64,000 nt of DNA, from NCBI GenBank assembly GCA_910584945.1, contig CAJUDY010000010.1:1-64000 (forward strand), in the 5' to 3' direction. Made by a program: the position numbers and the translations under genes. The notes beneath the pieces were generated by a model. That model worked only from the letters and a program-made list of their open reading frames with translations. It searched no databases and had not been told where the DNA came from. Source of the stretch: an uncultured Lachnospiraceae bacterium. Its GTDB lineage: Bacteria; Bacillota; Clostridia; Lachnospirales; Lachnospiraceae. Positions 50,887 through 59,658 of the stretch are shown piece by piece (position 1 is the stretch's first letter; every line of letters begins with the position of its first letter).

Positions 50887-51513
50887 GTGAGTGAGATTCT
50901 GTATATCAAGATCGACCAGAATATCGAGGTGGATCACATCGATGTGCGGCTGGGGGATGTGGCGAAGCTGGAGTGTACGAATGCTTCGATCAAGAACCGT
51001 CTAAAGACGATGAAGCTTTTGAAGATCCAGGCGGAGAAGAGCAACCGGTATATCTTCTCGGTTCTGAAAGTGGTGGAGCTGATCCATGAGATTTATCCGG
51101 AGCTGGAGATCCAGAATCTGGGAGAAGCGGATTTTATCATCGACTATGAATCTTCCGCCTACGCCAGAAACCGGTGGGGGATGGTGAAGGTGGTGCTTCT
51201 GTGTGTGACCATTTTTATCGGTTCCGCCTTTTCCATCATGACTTTTAACAACGATGTGGGAGTGACTCAGGTATTTTCCCAGATCTATGAGCTGATGATG
51301 GGACAGCCGTCCGACGGTTTCACGGTGCTGGAAGCGACGTATTCCATCGGGATCGCGGTGGGAATCATCGTATTCTACAATCATTTCGGCGGAAAACGGA
51401 TCACCAAGGACCCGACGCCCATGGAAGTGCAGATGCGCCAGTATGAAAATGATGTGAATACCACGATGATTGACGGCTGCAACCGTAAGGAGACGAATAT
51501 TGATGTGGATTAA
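50887..51513 (+). CDS. spoVAA: Stage V sporulation protein SpoVAA, 208 aa
   Basis: N-terminal soluble domain (residues 1-~95; LYIKIDQNIEVDHIDVRLGD) and two membrane helices (VKVVLLCVTIFIGSAFSIM; TYSIGIAVGIIVFYNHF), the plan of SpoVAA. Start GTG at 50887 with GGAGGT eight bases upstream. Part of the machinery for dipicolinic acid uptake into spores. It directly follows sigF, as in other Clostridia. Confidence 0.9.
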   Translation: MSEILYIKIDQNIEVDHIDVRLGDVAKLECTNASIKNRLKTMKLLKIQAEKSNRYIFSVLKVVELIHEIYPELEIQNLGEADFIIDYESSAYARNRWGMVKVVLLCVTIFIGSAFSIMTFNNDVGVTQVFSQIYELMMGQPSDGFTVLEATYSIGIAVGIIVFYNHFGGKRITKDPTPMEVQMRQYENDVNTTMIDGCNRKETNIDVD

Positions 51514-51919
51514 ACAGATCATATTGGGGATTCTGGGCGTCAGCAGCGGATTCGCCGTGGCCGGCGGAATGTTCGCCTTTTTGATTGCCCTGGGGGTGGT
51601 CTCCCGCTTTGCCGGAAAGACCCATACGGCAAAATATATCTTATATTATGAGGACGCCGCAGCATTAGGTGGTATTCTGGGGAACCTTTTCAGTATCTAT
51701 TGGTTTCCGGTACCGGTTGGGATGGTGGGCGTGGCGTCCGTCGGGTTGTTCTCAGGCATCTTCACCGGTGCCTGGGCCATGGCCCTGACAGAAATTGTGG
51801 ATACGGTGCCCATCTTCAGCAGGCGGATTCGGCTCAAAGAGGGGATGCCCTGGCTGATTCTCTCCATGGCTCTGGGAAGGATGGCGGGAGCGCTGCTATA
51901 TTCGTATTATCGGTTTTAA
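51503..51919 (+). CDS. spoVAB: Stage V sporulation protein SpoVAB, 138 aa
   Basis: Integral membrane protein with several helices (IILGILGVSSGFAVAGGMFA; VGMVGVASVGLFSGIFTGAW), including ALTEIVDTVPIFSRRI typical of SpoVAB. AAGGAG upstream; it starts before the spoVAA stop. In most relatives spoVAC-D-E would follow; here a convergent ABC-F gene ends only six bases beyond its stop. Confidence 0.9.
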   Translation: MWIKQIILGILGVSSGFAVAGGMFAFLIALGVVSRFAGKTHTAKYILYYEDAAALGGILGNLFSIYWFPVPVGMVGVASVGLFSGIFTGAWAMALTEIVDTVPIFSRRIRLKEGMPWLILSMALGRMAGALLYSYYRF

Positions 51920-51925
51920 AAGGAG

Positions 51926-53785
51926 TCAGCACACCGGGGAATCCGGATGGAATTCCAGCCACAAGTCATACCAGGCGAGACAACAGTCGGTGTAGCGCTG
52001 GCAGAGGCGTCTCTCTTCCTCCTGGCGGGAGAGGAAAAAGGCGTCGTCCTCCCATTCCCGAAGGGGGTCTCGTTCTTCCAGAAAGCGCAGAAATTCTTCC
52101 TGAATCTGCGCGAGAGGTTCCCGGATGGCCGCGAACTTCCACTCCTCATAAGCCTGCTCGGTGGAAATCTCCCGCAGGTGGTGGCGCTCTGCTCTGGGTA
52201 CGCTGCGAAGACTACTGAGCAGCGCCTGTTCTTCGGCCTCCAGGCAGCCGGAGGTGTCGACGCCCGCCTCTTTCTTTCGGAAGTGGGTTACATAATGTTC
52301 ATATCCAAAGGGATAGTAGCGGACCGCATCATTCTCGAAGATCAAAAGAGACTGAGCGGTCTTTTTTAAAAAATAGCGGTCGTGGGACACGAAGAGCAGA
52401 GTCCCCGTATAAGCCTGAAAGGCGGATTCCAGTGTCTCTCTGGCGGCCAGATCCATATGGTTGGTGGGTTCGTCCAGCAGGAAAAAGTTGGGGCCTGCCT
52501 GAAAAAGTTCCGCCAGTTTAAGCCGGGAGCGTTCGCCGCCGGATAAGTCTTTGACTCTTTTGGAGGCGTCCTTTCCGGGAAAAAGAAAAGAGCCCAGGAT
52601 GGTCCTTACTTCTTTCTCGGTCAGGGAGGGGAAGAGGGCGTGAAAATGTGCCGCCACGGTCTTTTTGGAGATCAGACCGGCGCTCATCTGGTCAAAATAG
52701 GCGGGCTCTACCCGCTCGCCCAGGACGCAGGTTCCGTGAAAAGGGGAGAGTACTCCGGCGGCGGTTTTTAAGAATGCGGACTTGCCGGCGCCGTTGGGGC
52801 CGATGATTCCGATCTTCTGTCCCCGGCGGATGCGTAAGGACAGTTCTGTGAGGGGGTGATCGTAGCCCACCTGAAGATGCTCCGCCTGAAGAACCCATTT
52901 GGGTCCGATAGTTCTTGGAACGATGGCATCGGTGAAGCGATGGGCTTCGTCTTCCGTCGGCTTTTCCACCCGGGGCATGCGTTCCAGCAGTTTTTTCCGG
53001 GAACGGGCAAAGGCGGCCTTTTTTGGCTTGTGTTTAAAGCGTTCGATGAGTTGTGTAAGCCGTTCGATCTCCTCTGTCTGGCGGGCATAGGCTTTTTTCT
53101 GAAGGGACAGATGTTTGGCCTTCTGGGCCCGGTAAGCGCTGTAGCTGCCGGCGTAGCGGGTCAGGGTCCGGTTGGAAAGTTCGTAGACCGTATCCGCGGT
53201 TTGATCCAGGAAAAAGCGGTCGTGGGAGACGATGACCGCGGCGGAGGGACAGCTGCAAAGATAATCCTCCAGCCATTCCACAGTCTCTACGTCCAGATGG
53301 TTAGTGGGTTCGTCCAGGAGCAGAAGGTCCGGCTTTTGAAGCAGCAGATGAATCAGGGCGATCTTGGTCAGTTCTCCGCCGGAGAACTGATGAAGACGCT
53401 TCTTTTTGTCCTCTTTTTTCAGTCCGAAGCCGGTGAAGATCCGGTCGTATTCCTGCTCCCAGTCGAAGCGTTCCCGATCAAAAAGGTCCTTGGAGGGACA
53501 GGAATCAAGAAGGATTTCCTCTACCGTAAGAGAAAGATCAGAAAAGGGCTGCTGGTTTAGGAAGCCGACGGTGAGCTTCCGGGAGGTGATGATCCCCCTG
53601 GAGGCGCGCTTGTCGTCCCGGTCCAGGGAGAGCTCCCCGGCAAGGAGCCTTAGAAAGGTCGTCTTGCCAGCTCCGTTTTTGCCGACGACGGCGATTTTTT
53701 CGCGGCCGCGGATTTCGAAATCAAAGTGGGAGAGGAGCAGGTTTGGGCCGGCGCTTAGGGTGCCGTCGTGGATCTGGAGTAGCAT
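51926..53785 (-). CDS. ABC-F family ATPase, 619 aa
   Basis: Two ABC domains with no membrane segment. First Walker A GKNGAGKTT (35-43) with signature FSGGELTK and LLLLDEPTNHLD; second GPNGAGKSA with LSGGERSR and FFLLDEPTNHMD. The linker (YARQTEEIERLTQLIERFKH) is the P-site tRNA interaction motif of ABC-F proteins. The C-terminal ~110 residues are an extension. ABC-F proteins act on the ribosome as translation factors or antibiotic-protection proteins; which applies here is not decidable. AAGGAG precedes the start. Thirteen bases after the FtsA-like gene, so probably one operon. Confidence 0.9.
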   Translation of the reverse strand: MLLQIHDGTLSAGPNLLLSHFDFEIRGREKIAVVGKNGAGKTTFLRLLAGELSLDRDDKRASRGIITSRKLTVGFLNQQPFSDLSLTVEEILLDSCPSKDLFDRERFDWEQEYDRIFTGFGLKKEDKKKRLHQFSGGELTKIALIHLLLQKPDLLLLDEPTNHLDVETVEWLEDYLCSCPSAAVIVSHDRFFLDQTADTVYELSNRTLTRYAGSYSAYRAQKAKHLSLQKKAYARQTEEIERLTQLIERFKHKPKKAAFARSRKKLLERMPRVEKPTEDEAHRFTDAIVPRTIGPKWVLQAEHLQVGYDHPLTELSLRIRRGQKIGIIGPNGAGKSAFLKTAAGVLSPFHGTCVLGERVEPAYFDQMSAGLISKKTVAAHFHALFPSLTEKEVRTILGSFLFPGKDASKRVKDLSGGERSRLKLAELFQAGPNFFLLDEPTNHMDLAARETLESAFQAYTGTLLFVSHDRYFLKKTAQSLLIFENDAVRYYPFGYEHYVTHFRKKEAGVDTSGCLEAEEQALLSSLRSVPRAERHHLREISTEQAYEEWKFAAIREPLAQIQEEFLRFLEERDPLREWEDDAFFLSRQEEERRLCQRYTDCCLAWYDLWLEFHPDSPVC

Positions 53786-53797
53786 GGGGAGGTCTCC

Positions 53798-55993
53798 TTA
53801 TTCAAATTCTTCTTCGATCAGGATGGTGTCTCCGTTGGAGAGGGCCTGCTGGAACATGCCGGGGCGGTTGTTGACGGTGAGTTTCACGCGGCCTTTGGGC
53901 TGCTTTAGGTCGATGCCGGAGTATTCGATCAGGTCCATCAGGTAGTAGGGGCTTCCGTCGGGCTTGTGGGGCAGGCGTAAGGGGGAGCCGTTGAGATGGA
54001 ACAGGAATTCCGGCTTCGGTCTTGGGATAGGCGTCGGCGGGACCGGATCAGCAGTCCTGGGGGCTGGCTCTGTCGGCTGCGCTGCCGTGTCAGCGTCCGG
54101 GATAGACGCCTTTGTCGGCTGCAGGATTGCGCCGACCAGCGGGACTGCGGGGTGGACGGTCTGCGCGGGGGCAGATTCGTTCGGCTGCATGGGGGTTGCC
54201 GCGGCAGTCGAGGATTCGGGGTTCTGCTCTGTCAATTTTTCAGCGGGTTTTCCGGTTGACAGATCGTCTGCCGACGGGTCTGCAAAGGGGGACGGTTCGC
54301 CGGCTGCGGGTACGGAGACGGGAGGCGTCGGCCGGTCTTCGGGAGCCGGCGGATCCAACATGACGGAATCTCCGTTTTTCAGCGGCGTCTTTAAGGAGAC
54401 ATGAGCGCCGTTCAGGGTGATCTCCCGGCAGGTATCGGCTCCTTCGATGTCGCCAAGACAGGGTTTGGCCGCTGCGCCCTGGACCGCGGGGACAAAGTCG
54501 ATGCTGTCTCCGGCGTGGATGACCTCAGAGAGCTTTCCTTCCTGCTGGTTGATGAGGAGGGAGGCCGGCTGAGTGGAAGTGCCGTAGAAGATTTTCCGCC
54601 GTCCGTTGACGGTCACGGTCACATTAGCGCCGGAACGGCCGATGATATCCCGGAAGCTGTAGCCGTTCATCATCAGAAGATTCAGCGCGGTAAAGCTTCC
54701 GCTTCGGAACAATTTGGCGGGGCGGCCGTTCAGCATGACCCGGAAGCTGTCGTTAATCATATTTAAGCCTGAGGAGATGACGATGCCAAGAGGCGTGGCA
54801 TACTCCGGGTTGTTCAGGTCGAATTCATCGGAGTAGGCGTTGGCCTGGAAGTAATTTCCCGCGATGGCCACCCGGGTCTCCTCCATGCCCAGGGTCTCGG
54901 TGAGGGTGTCCTTAAGCCCGGCAAGCTTGCTTCCGCCCCCGGCCAGGAACAGGGCGGAAGGCGCTCCGCCGTTGATTTCCAGAATTTTGTCCGCAATTTC
55001 TTTGCAGAGAAGTCCGGAGGTACTTTCGATGCTTTTTAGAATCTCTTCCTGGGTGACGTGCTGTTCGATTCCCAGAATATTATGGAAGGTGAGGGATTCT
55101 TTGGACAGAATCCGGGCCTTAATGTCTTCTGCGGTGGCAAAATCGACCAGATATGCTTTCATGATGGTCTCGGTGATCTCGTCTCCTGCCACGGTTGCCA
55201 TGGTGTAGCCGGTGACGCTTCCGCCGGTGCAGGCGGCGATATCGGAGGTCCCGGCGCCGATGTCCACCAGGGCCAGGTTCAGAAGCCGCAGATTCTCCGG
55301 GATGGCCGCGTTGATGGCGGCGATGGGCTCCAGCGTGATGCTGGCCACCTCCAGTCCGATTTTGTTCATGGTGGTATAGAGGCTTTCCACCACCTCGCTG
55401 GGAAGGAAGGTGGCGATCAGATCTACTTTTACGTGCTGTCCCCGATGATCTTTTAAGTTGGACATGGTATACTGGTCCAGATAATACTGACATACGGTAT
55501 AGCCGACCAGATAAAAACGTCGGGTATCATTGAGCGCCTCGTTCTCCGCGTCGAAGGCCTCCTCGGCTTTTCCGATGGCGCCGGCCTCCAGACGGCTGAT
55601 GATCTCATCGTCAATGAGCTGGGTGCCCGGCAGATGAAGCTCAAAGTCTGCCCTTCTGGTCCGAAGCGCCCGTCCCGCCGCCGCCACGCAGACCCGGGCC
55701 AGCCGGGTATGTACTTTTGCTTCCAGTCGTTTCTTGACCTTTCCCGCCAGCGTGGATACTTTCTCGATATTCTCGATCTGCCCGTCGATCATGGCCCGCT
55801 CTGCGTGCTCTTCCCGCTCAATGGCCACAATGCGCACCCGGTTTTCCTCCACGATTCCCACCATACCGATGATGCTCCGCGTACCAATATCCAACGCCAG
55901 GATCATCTCGTTCCCCTGCACCTTTACCCTACTGGCGGGCGCCGCCGTCTTCTTTGTCTGTGTCTTCTTCCTGCCGGTCTGTGTCCTTGCCAT
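53798..55993 (-). CDS. FtsA/PilM-like ATPase-fold protein with long C-terminal extension, 731 aa
   Basis: The basic N-terminal tail (KKTQTKKTAAP) is followed by an FtsA-type actin fold: ILALDIGTRSIIGMVG, LALVDIGAGTSDIAA, and FLAGGGSKLAGL. From about residue 430 come beta-grasp-like modules (VTVTVNGRRKIFYGTSTQPA and a 'G-D-S-I/V' turn) and a Pro/Ala/Thr/Glu-rich linker (about 555-665). A second similar module ends GRVKLTVNNRPGMFQ, GDTILIEEE. Much longer than true FtsA (~420) and lacking the FtsA membrane-binding tail. Probably a division- or envelope-associated paralogue typical of Clostridia. GGAGGGC precedes ATG. Confidence 0.8.
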   Translation of the reverse strand: MARTQTGRKKTQTKKTAAPASRVKVQGNEMILALDIGTRSIIGMVGIVEENRVRIVAIEREEHAERAMIDGQIENIEKVSTLAGKVKKRLEAKVHTRLARVCVAAAGRALRTRRADFELHLPGTQLIDDEIISRLEAGAIGKAEEAFDAENEALNDTRRFYLVGYTVCQYYLDQYTMSNLKDHRGQHVKVDLIATFLPSEVVESLYTTMNKIGLEVASITLEPIAAINAAIPENLRLLNLALVDIGAGTSDIAACTGGSVTGYTMATVAGDEITETIMKAYLVDFATAEDIKARILSKESLTFHNILGIEQHVTQEEILKSIESTSGLLCKEIADKILEINGGAPSALFLAGGGSKLAGLKDTLTETLGMEETRVAIAGNYFQANAYSDEFDLNNPEYATPLGIVISSGLNMINDSFRVMLNGRPAKLFRSGSFTALNLLMMNGYSFRDIIGRSGANVTVTVNGRRKIFYGTSTQPASLLINQQEGKLSEVIHAGDSIDFVPAVQGAAAKPCLGDIEGADTCREITLNGAHVSLKTPLKNGDSVMLDPPAPEDRPTPPVSVPAAGEPSPFADPSADDLSTGKPAEKLTEQNPESSTAAATPMQPNESAPAQTVHPAVPLVGAILQPTKASIPDADTAAQPTEPAPRTADPVPPTPIPRPKPEFLFHLNGSPLRLPHKPDGSPYYLMDLIEYSGIDLKQPKGRVKLTVNNRPGMFQQALSNGDTILIEEEFE

Positions 55994-56050
55994 AACTGCC
56001 CTCCTGTATTTTCACAAAAAGTTATGATATTTTCGGTTTATACTGCTCTC

Positions 56051-56079
56051 ATTATAGTAAAAATGGATTGCGCTTTGAA
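56051..56079 (-). promoter_or_regulatory. Promoter for the FtsA-like/ABC-F operon
   Basis: Read leftward: TTCAAA (56079-56074), 17-bp spacer, TATAAT (56056-56051). Start point about 56043, 50 nt before the start codon. Confidence 0.55.
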
Positions 56080-56264
56080 ATCTTTTATCCGATCAGCACT
56101 TTCTTCCCCCGAAAAGCAAATCCATATTTCCGGATCTTCTCTTTTGGGATTCTCTTTACGATGAGTGCGGCTTCCTAATTCTTTTCCTCTATATTCTAAT
56201 GATAGTGTATTTTGCCTGGATACGCAACCAAAAAGCAGAATAATCACTGCAAATTCTCTGCCTA

Positions 56265-56988
56265 TTACGGCTTTTTTCGCAAACGGTATATCCGTGTCTT
56301 ATTTCTTCCAATGGCCTCAATATCATCCATCACAGAGAGTATTTCTCTCGTCCTCGCCATGCTTAACCCCAGCAATTCTGAAATAAAATTGTATTTGAGA
56401 ATCCCGGCTATATCAGACTCGGAAAGGAGCAGATGCGCAGAGGAGGAAAATCTGACCCAAGAAATAAGAGTCTGATGAAAATGTTTAATCTGAATATCAT
56501 ACTCATTTCCAAACATAAGCATTCCGGCCGCAGTGGGATGAAGCCTTTTATCCTCTTTCGAAAGACCCGCTGCCCCGATTACCCTGAGATATTCCTTATC
56601 ATCCAGTCGCTCAAAAGGATGTCCCGGCTTAAAGGATTTATGGCTGTTGCGATAACCTCGGATGGACTCCTGATTCAAATCTTCAATTTCAGCCTCCTCA
56701 AGAACTTCCATATCCATAGTTTCCTCTGCCTGATCCCTCAGCATTGTTTTTACCTGCAATCTGGTACAGTGGTAATCTCCCTCCCAATTTCTGCGAAATG
56801 TCCCGCCAAACGAGTCATCATTGATGTATACCGGCTTTTGCTCCCGCTTTGCACTCGGCACCCAGATTACCATAATTACGTCATCTGCATCAGCTACTGA
56901 GAAAGTTTCCACGTCATCATCTTTCAAAAGATTGATGCTCGCCTTTTTGCGGTTGTTAATCGTATTCCAGAAATCCTTCTAACCCCTT
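56265..56988 (-). pseudogene. Decayed AlbA_2-type ATP-binding protein
   Basis: Matches the middle of Schlafen-AlbA_2 putative regulators: KKASINLLKDDDVETFSV, then VWVPSAKREQKPVYIND, GTFRRNWEGDYHCTRLQVK and LHPTAAGMLMFGNEYDI. Upstream, a stop codon precedes KDFWNTINNRKKA, so the N-terminal part of the AlbA_2 domain is lost. After NEYDI the sequence jumps to a C-terminal winged-helix-like tail (LGLSMARTREILSVMDDIEA), so the GHKL-like centre is deleted. At ~220 of a usual 450-550 residues it is not functional. Confidence 0.75.
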
Positions 56989-57173
56989 TCAATCTCTTCA
57001 AAAACACTTTTGTCAAATAACATCCCCTACTAATCTATCTCACTGATTCATTCTAATCATTTGCTCTAATGATAACATATATAATGTTTTTTAAAGACAG
57101 ATTATACTGTTAACATTATAGCAGGTTTTAAGAGTATTTCCCATGATTAGCTTCAATATTTTCTAAATCTATC
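56989..57173. other. AT-rich stretch without genes
   Basis: Between the decayed AlbA-type gene and the terminator at 57174. I see no ORF, promoter pair or repeat worth naming. Confidence 0.4.
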
Positions 57174-57217
57174 AAAAAAGCCCCTCAGGATACCTGCAAA
57201 GCAAATATCCTCGGGGC
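57174..57217 (-). terminator. Terminator of the spoVAC unit
   Basis: On the minus strand GCCCCGAGGATA pairs with TATCCTGAGGGGC (one bulge), followed by six T. Confidence 0.8.
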
Positions 57218-57251
57218 AAACATGGGCATGACATCAGCAAAAATTCCGCTC

Positions 57252-57443
57252 CTACCCTCTCACAATCTGGTTCATTTCCGATTTGGATGTAACATTCCTC
57301 GCCGCCGCTACCACCTGACGTTTTTCCTCATCATCCAACCTGGCATACGCATCCATACGCAATTCCTTTTTACATGGTAATGGTACGCGCCGCTTTGCGT
57401 CTCCTGCCAGTTCGTCGGAATGCATGACAGAAGTGCTACGCAT
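57252..57443 (-). CDS. Small protein downstream of spoVAC, 63 aa
   Basis: The start at 57443 follows GAGGAGG. Hydrophilic, with a basic centre (GDAKRRVPLPCKKELRMDAY) and a helical end (DDEEKRQVVAAARNVTSKSE, MNQIVRG). No known domain. It begins 14 bases after spoVAC and is followed by the terminator, so it is expressed with spoVAC. A sporulation role is inferred only from that. Confidence 0.6.
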   Translation of the reverse strand: MRSTSVMHSDELAGDAKRRVPLPCKKELRMDAYARLDDEEKRQVVAAARNVTSKSEMNQIVRG

Positions 57444-57456
57444 TTGCCTTCCTCCT

Positions 57457-57918
57457 CTAAAATATCCCAATCAGTTTTCCAACCCAGTATACCAACCCCA
57501 GCACCCAGCTGGTAAAAATTCCGTAGAGGATCACCGGCCCGGCGATGGTGAAGATTTTGCTGCCGATGCCGAAGACCTGCCCCTCCTTTTTGTACTCGAT
57601 GGCTGGGGCCGCCACGCCGTTGGCAAATCCGGTGATGGGCACCAGGGCGCCGGCGCCGCCCCACTTGGCGATGGAAGGATAGATATTAAGGCCCGTCAGC
57701 AGGATGCTTAGGAAGACAAGAAGGATAGAGCACCAGGCTCCGGCCGTGTCCTGATCCATGCCCATGCCGGTACAGAAGTTGCGGATCAGCTGTCCTAAGA
57801 GGCAGATGACGCCGCCGGTTAAGAAGGCTTTGAACATCTCATAGGGGAGGTTGTGAGTGGGTGTGACCTGCTTCACATAATCATTGTATTGTTGCTTTTG
57901 TTCTTCGTTTGCATTCAT
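57457..57918 (-). CDS. spoVAC: Stage V sporulation protein SpoVAC, 153 aa
   Basis: Four-helix membrane protein. PYEMFKAFLTGGVICLLGQL, GGAGALVPITGFANGVAAPA and IEYKKEGQVFGIGSKIFTIA match SpoVAC rather than SpoVAE; the IEYKKEGQVFG loop and the ~150-residue length decide. SpoVAC is the mechanosensitive channel component of dipicolinic acid transport in spores. AAGGAG precedes ATG 57918. Unusually it points away from spoVAD. Confidence 0.9.
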   Translation of the reverse strand: MNANEEQKQQYNDYVKQVTPTHNLPYEMFKAFLTGGVICLLGQLIRNFCTGMGMDQDTAGAWCSILLVFLSILLTGLNIYPSIAKWGGAGALVPITGFANGVAAPAIEYKKEGQVFGIGSKIFTIAGPVILYGIFTSWVLGLVYWVGKLIGIF

Positions 57919-58087
57919 AAGGGATCGCTCCTTTTTTGAAATCGTGTTTTTCTTTATATTTTCCACAGATATTTTTTTTATACAGGGCTTGGCTGGGAGT
58001 CTTTTTCAAGGATCAAAAATACATATTTTCGCGTCGAACAGGAAGACTAAACGTTAACAAAAATACGTAAAAAGGAGTGGAAAAATA

Positions 58088-59119
58088 ATGAATCAGACGA
58101 AAGGACGCGCAAGTCTTCAATATAACGAGCCGCCGAAGATCATCGGTGCGGCTTCCATTGTGGGGAGCAAGGAAGGAGACGGGCCTCTGGGCCACCTTTT
58201 TGACCGGATCGAACAGGACCCGAAGTTCGGGAAAAATACCTGGGAGGAAGCCGAGAGCGAGCTGCAGCTTCAGACGGCCAGAAAGGCCATGGACAAGGCC
58301 GGAATGAATGAAGAACAGGTCCGCTATCTGTTCGCAGGGGATCTTCTGGCCCAGGGGATCGCCACTTCCTATGGGCTGATGGAACTGCAGATTCCCCTCT
58401 TTGGCTTATACGGCGCCTGCTCCACCTGCGGGGAGAGTTTAAGCCTTGCTTCCATGACCGTGCAGGCGGGGTATGCGGACTGCGTGATGGCCGTGACCTC
58501 CAGTCATTTTGCCAGCGCGGAAAAGGAGTTTCGATTTCCCCTGGAATATGCCGGGCAGCGTCCCCTTTCAACTACCTGGACGGTCACAGGCTCCGGAGCC
58601 TTTCTCCTTGCCGGCAGCGGGTCTCCCTGGGCCGAAGGAGCCTCTGTATGTATCGCCGGAATCACCACGGGTAAAGTGGTGGACTACGGGGTGAAGGACT
58701 CCATGCACATGGGAGCGGCCATGGCCCCGGCGGCGGCGGACACGATCTACCAGCATCTGATGGATTTTGGCAGAGGCGCAGCGGACTACGACCGGATCAT
58801 CACCGGGGATCTGGGCAGCATTGGTCAGACGATCTTAAAAGATTTGATGCGGGAGAGAGGCGTCGAGTTGGGCGATACCCACGAGGACTGCGGGATGCTG
58901 ATCTACGATCCGGACACCCAGGACACTCATGCCGGCGGCTCCGGCTGCGGTTGCGCGGCGGCAACCCTGGCGGCCTACATTCTGCCGAAACTGATGCGGG
59001 GAGAGTGGAAGCGGGTACTTTTGGTGCCCACGGGGGCTCTTTTGTCCAAGGTCAGCTTCAACGAGGGCCAGTCTATCCCCGGGATCGCCCACGGGGTGGT
59101 GCTGGAGCACTGTTCCTGA
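58088..59119 (+). CDS. spoVAD: Stage V sporulation protein SpoVAD, 343 aa
   Basis: Thiolase-fold protein: PPKIIGAASIVGSKEGDGPL, FGLYGACSTCGESLSLASM, TSSHFASAEKEFRFPLEYAG and SGCGCAAATLAAYILP are all hallmarks of SpoVAD, which binds dipicolinic acid on the spore inner membrane. AAAAAGGAG precedes ATG 58088. It stands divergently from spoVAC, ~170 bases apart, instead of following it. Confidence 0.95.
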   Translation: MNQTKGRASLQYNEPPKIIGAASIVGSKEGDGPLGHLFDRIEQDPKFGKNTWEEAESELQLQTARKAMDKAGMNEEQVRYLFAGDLLAQGIATSYGLMELQIPLFGLYGACSTCGESLSLASMTVQAGYADCVMAVTSSHFASAEKEFRFPLEYAGQRPLSTTWTVTGSGAFLLAGSGSPWAEGASVCIAGITTGKVVDYGVKDSMHMGAAMAPAAADTIYQHLMDFGRGAADYDRIITGDLGSIGQTILKDLMRERGVELGDTHEDCGMLIYDPDTQDTHAGGSGCGCAAATLAAYILPKLMRGEWKRVLLVPTGALLSKVSFNEGQSIPGIAHGVVLEHCS

Positions 59120-59137
59120 GAAGGAGAGCTTAGAAAA

Positions 59138-59172
59138 CAGCCCTGTCGGGCGATCGGCAGGGCTGTCGTTTA
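59138..59172 (+). terminator. Terminator after spoVAD
   Basis: ACAGCCCTG (59138-59146) pairs with CAGGGCTGT (59158-59166), followed by a weak T-rich tract. Confidence 0.6.
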
Positions 59173-59601
59173 TCTGGCCGTTTCCGGCATTTCGCACAGT
59201 GCCCATAGACGATTGTTCAGACAATACAGAGGAATATTGACCAGCCGGTCCTCTCTGCGGTAGTCGGACATGGAAGTCCGTATGAAGATTTTTGTAGCAT
59301 ACTTATCGTGAAAGACACGGAGACTCTTTGCACGAAGGTTTTCTTCCGCTTTTACTTCCAGAGGGACATATCCGGTCTCGGCGCTGATTGCAAGCAGGAG
59401 ACGTTCCATCTCCAGGCTTCCGCTGAAGACTTCCCGGATTCGTGTATTTTCATCAAAGTTGATATGGTCAGTCTGCTCAAAATATCTGTGACCGAATTCC
59501 TTCATAAGCCATGTTATTCCGACCTGGCGCGCTCCTTGGATGATCAGCGGCTTTCGGTTTTTCTCTTCTTTCCATTGTATGAGTTGTTGGTATGCCGTCA
59601 A
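59170..59601 (-). pseudogene. AAA/DUF4143 ATPase remnant
   Basis: The N-terminus matches the ATPase family with a C-terminal DUF4143 nuclease-like domain: PLIIQGARQVGITWLMKEFG, where Walker A should read GARQVGKTWL. The key Lys is Ile. After FSGSLEMERLLLAISAETG the sequence jumps to the DUF4143 end (VPLEVKAEENLRAKSLRVFH, YATKIFIRTSMSDYRREDRL). About 250 residues of the middle are missing, so it is inactive. Confidence 0.8.
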
Positions 59602-59658
59602 TGAAGAAGAAACTGTGGTATACTATCTGTGGAAAGGATAAGGAGGGCAGAAGAGGAA

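Noticed and set aside
56038..56247. 69-codon minus-strand frame between the FtsA-like gene and the AlbA remnant
   Set aside because: GTG start without RBS, and the FtsA promoter lies within its 3' end; no recognisable family.
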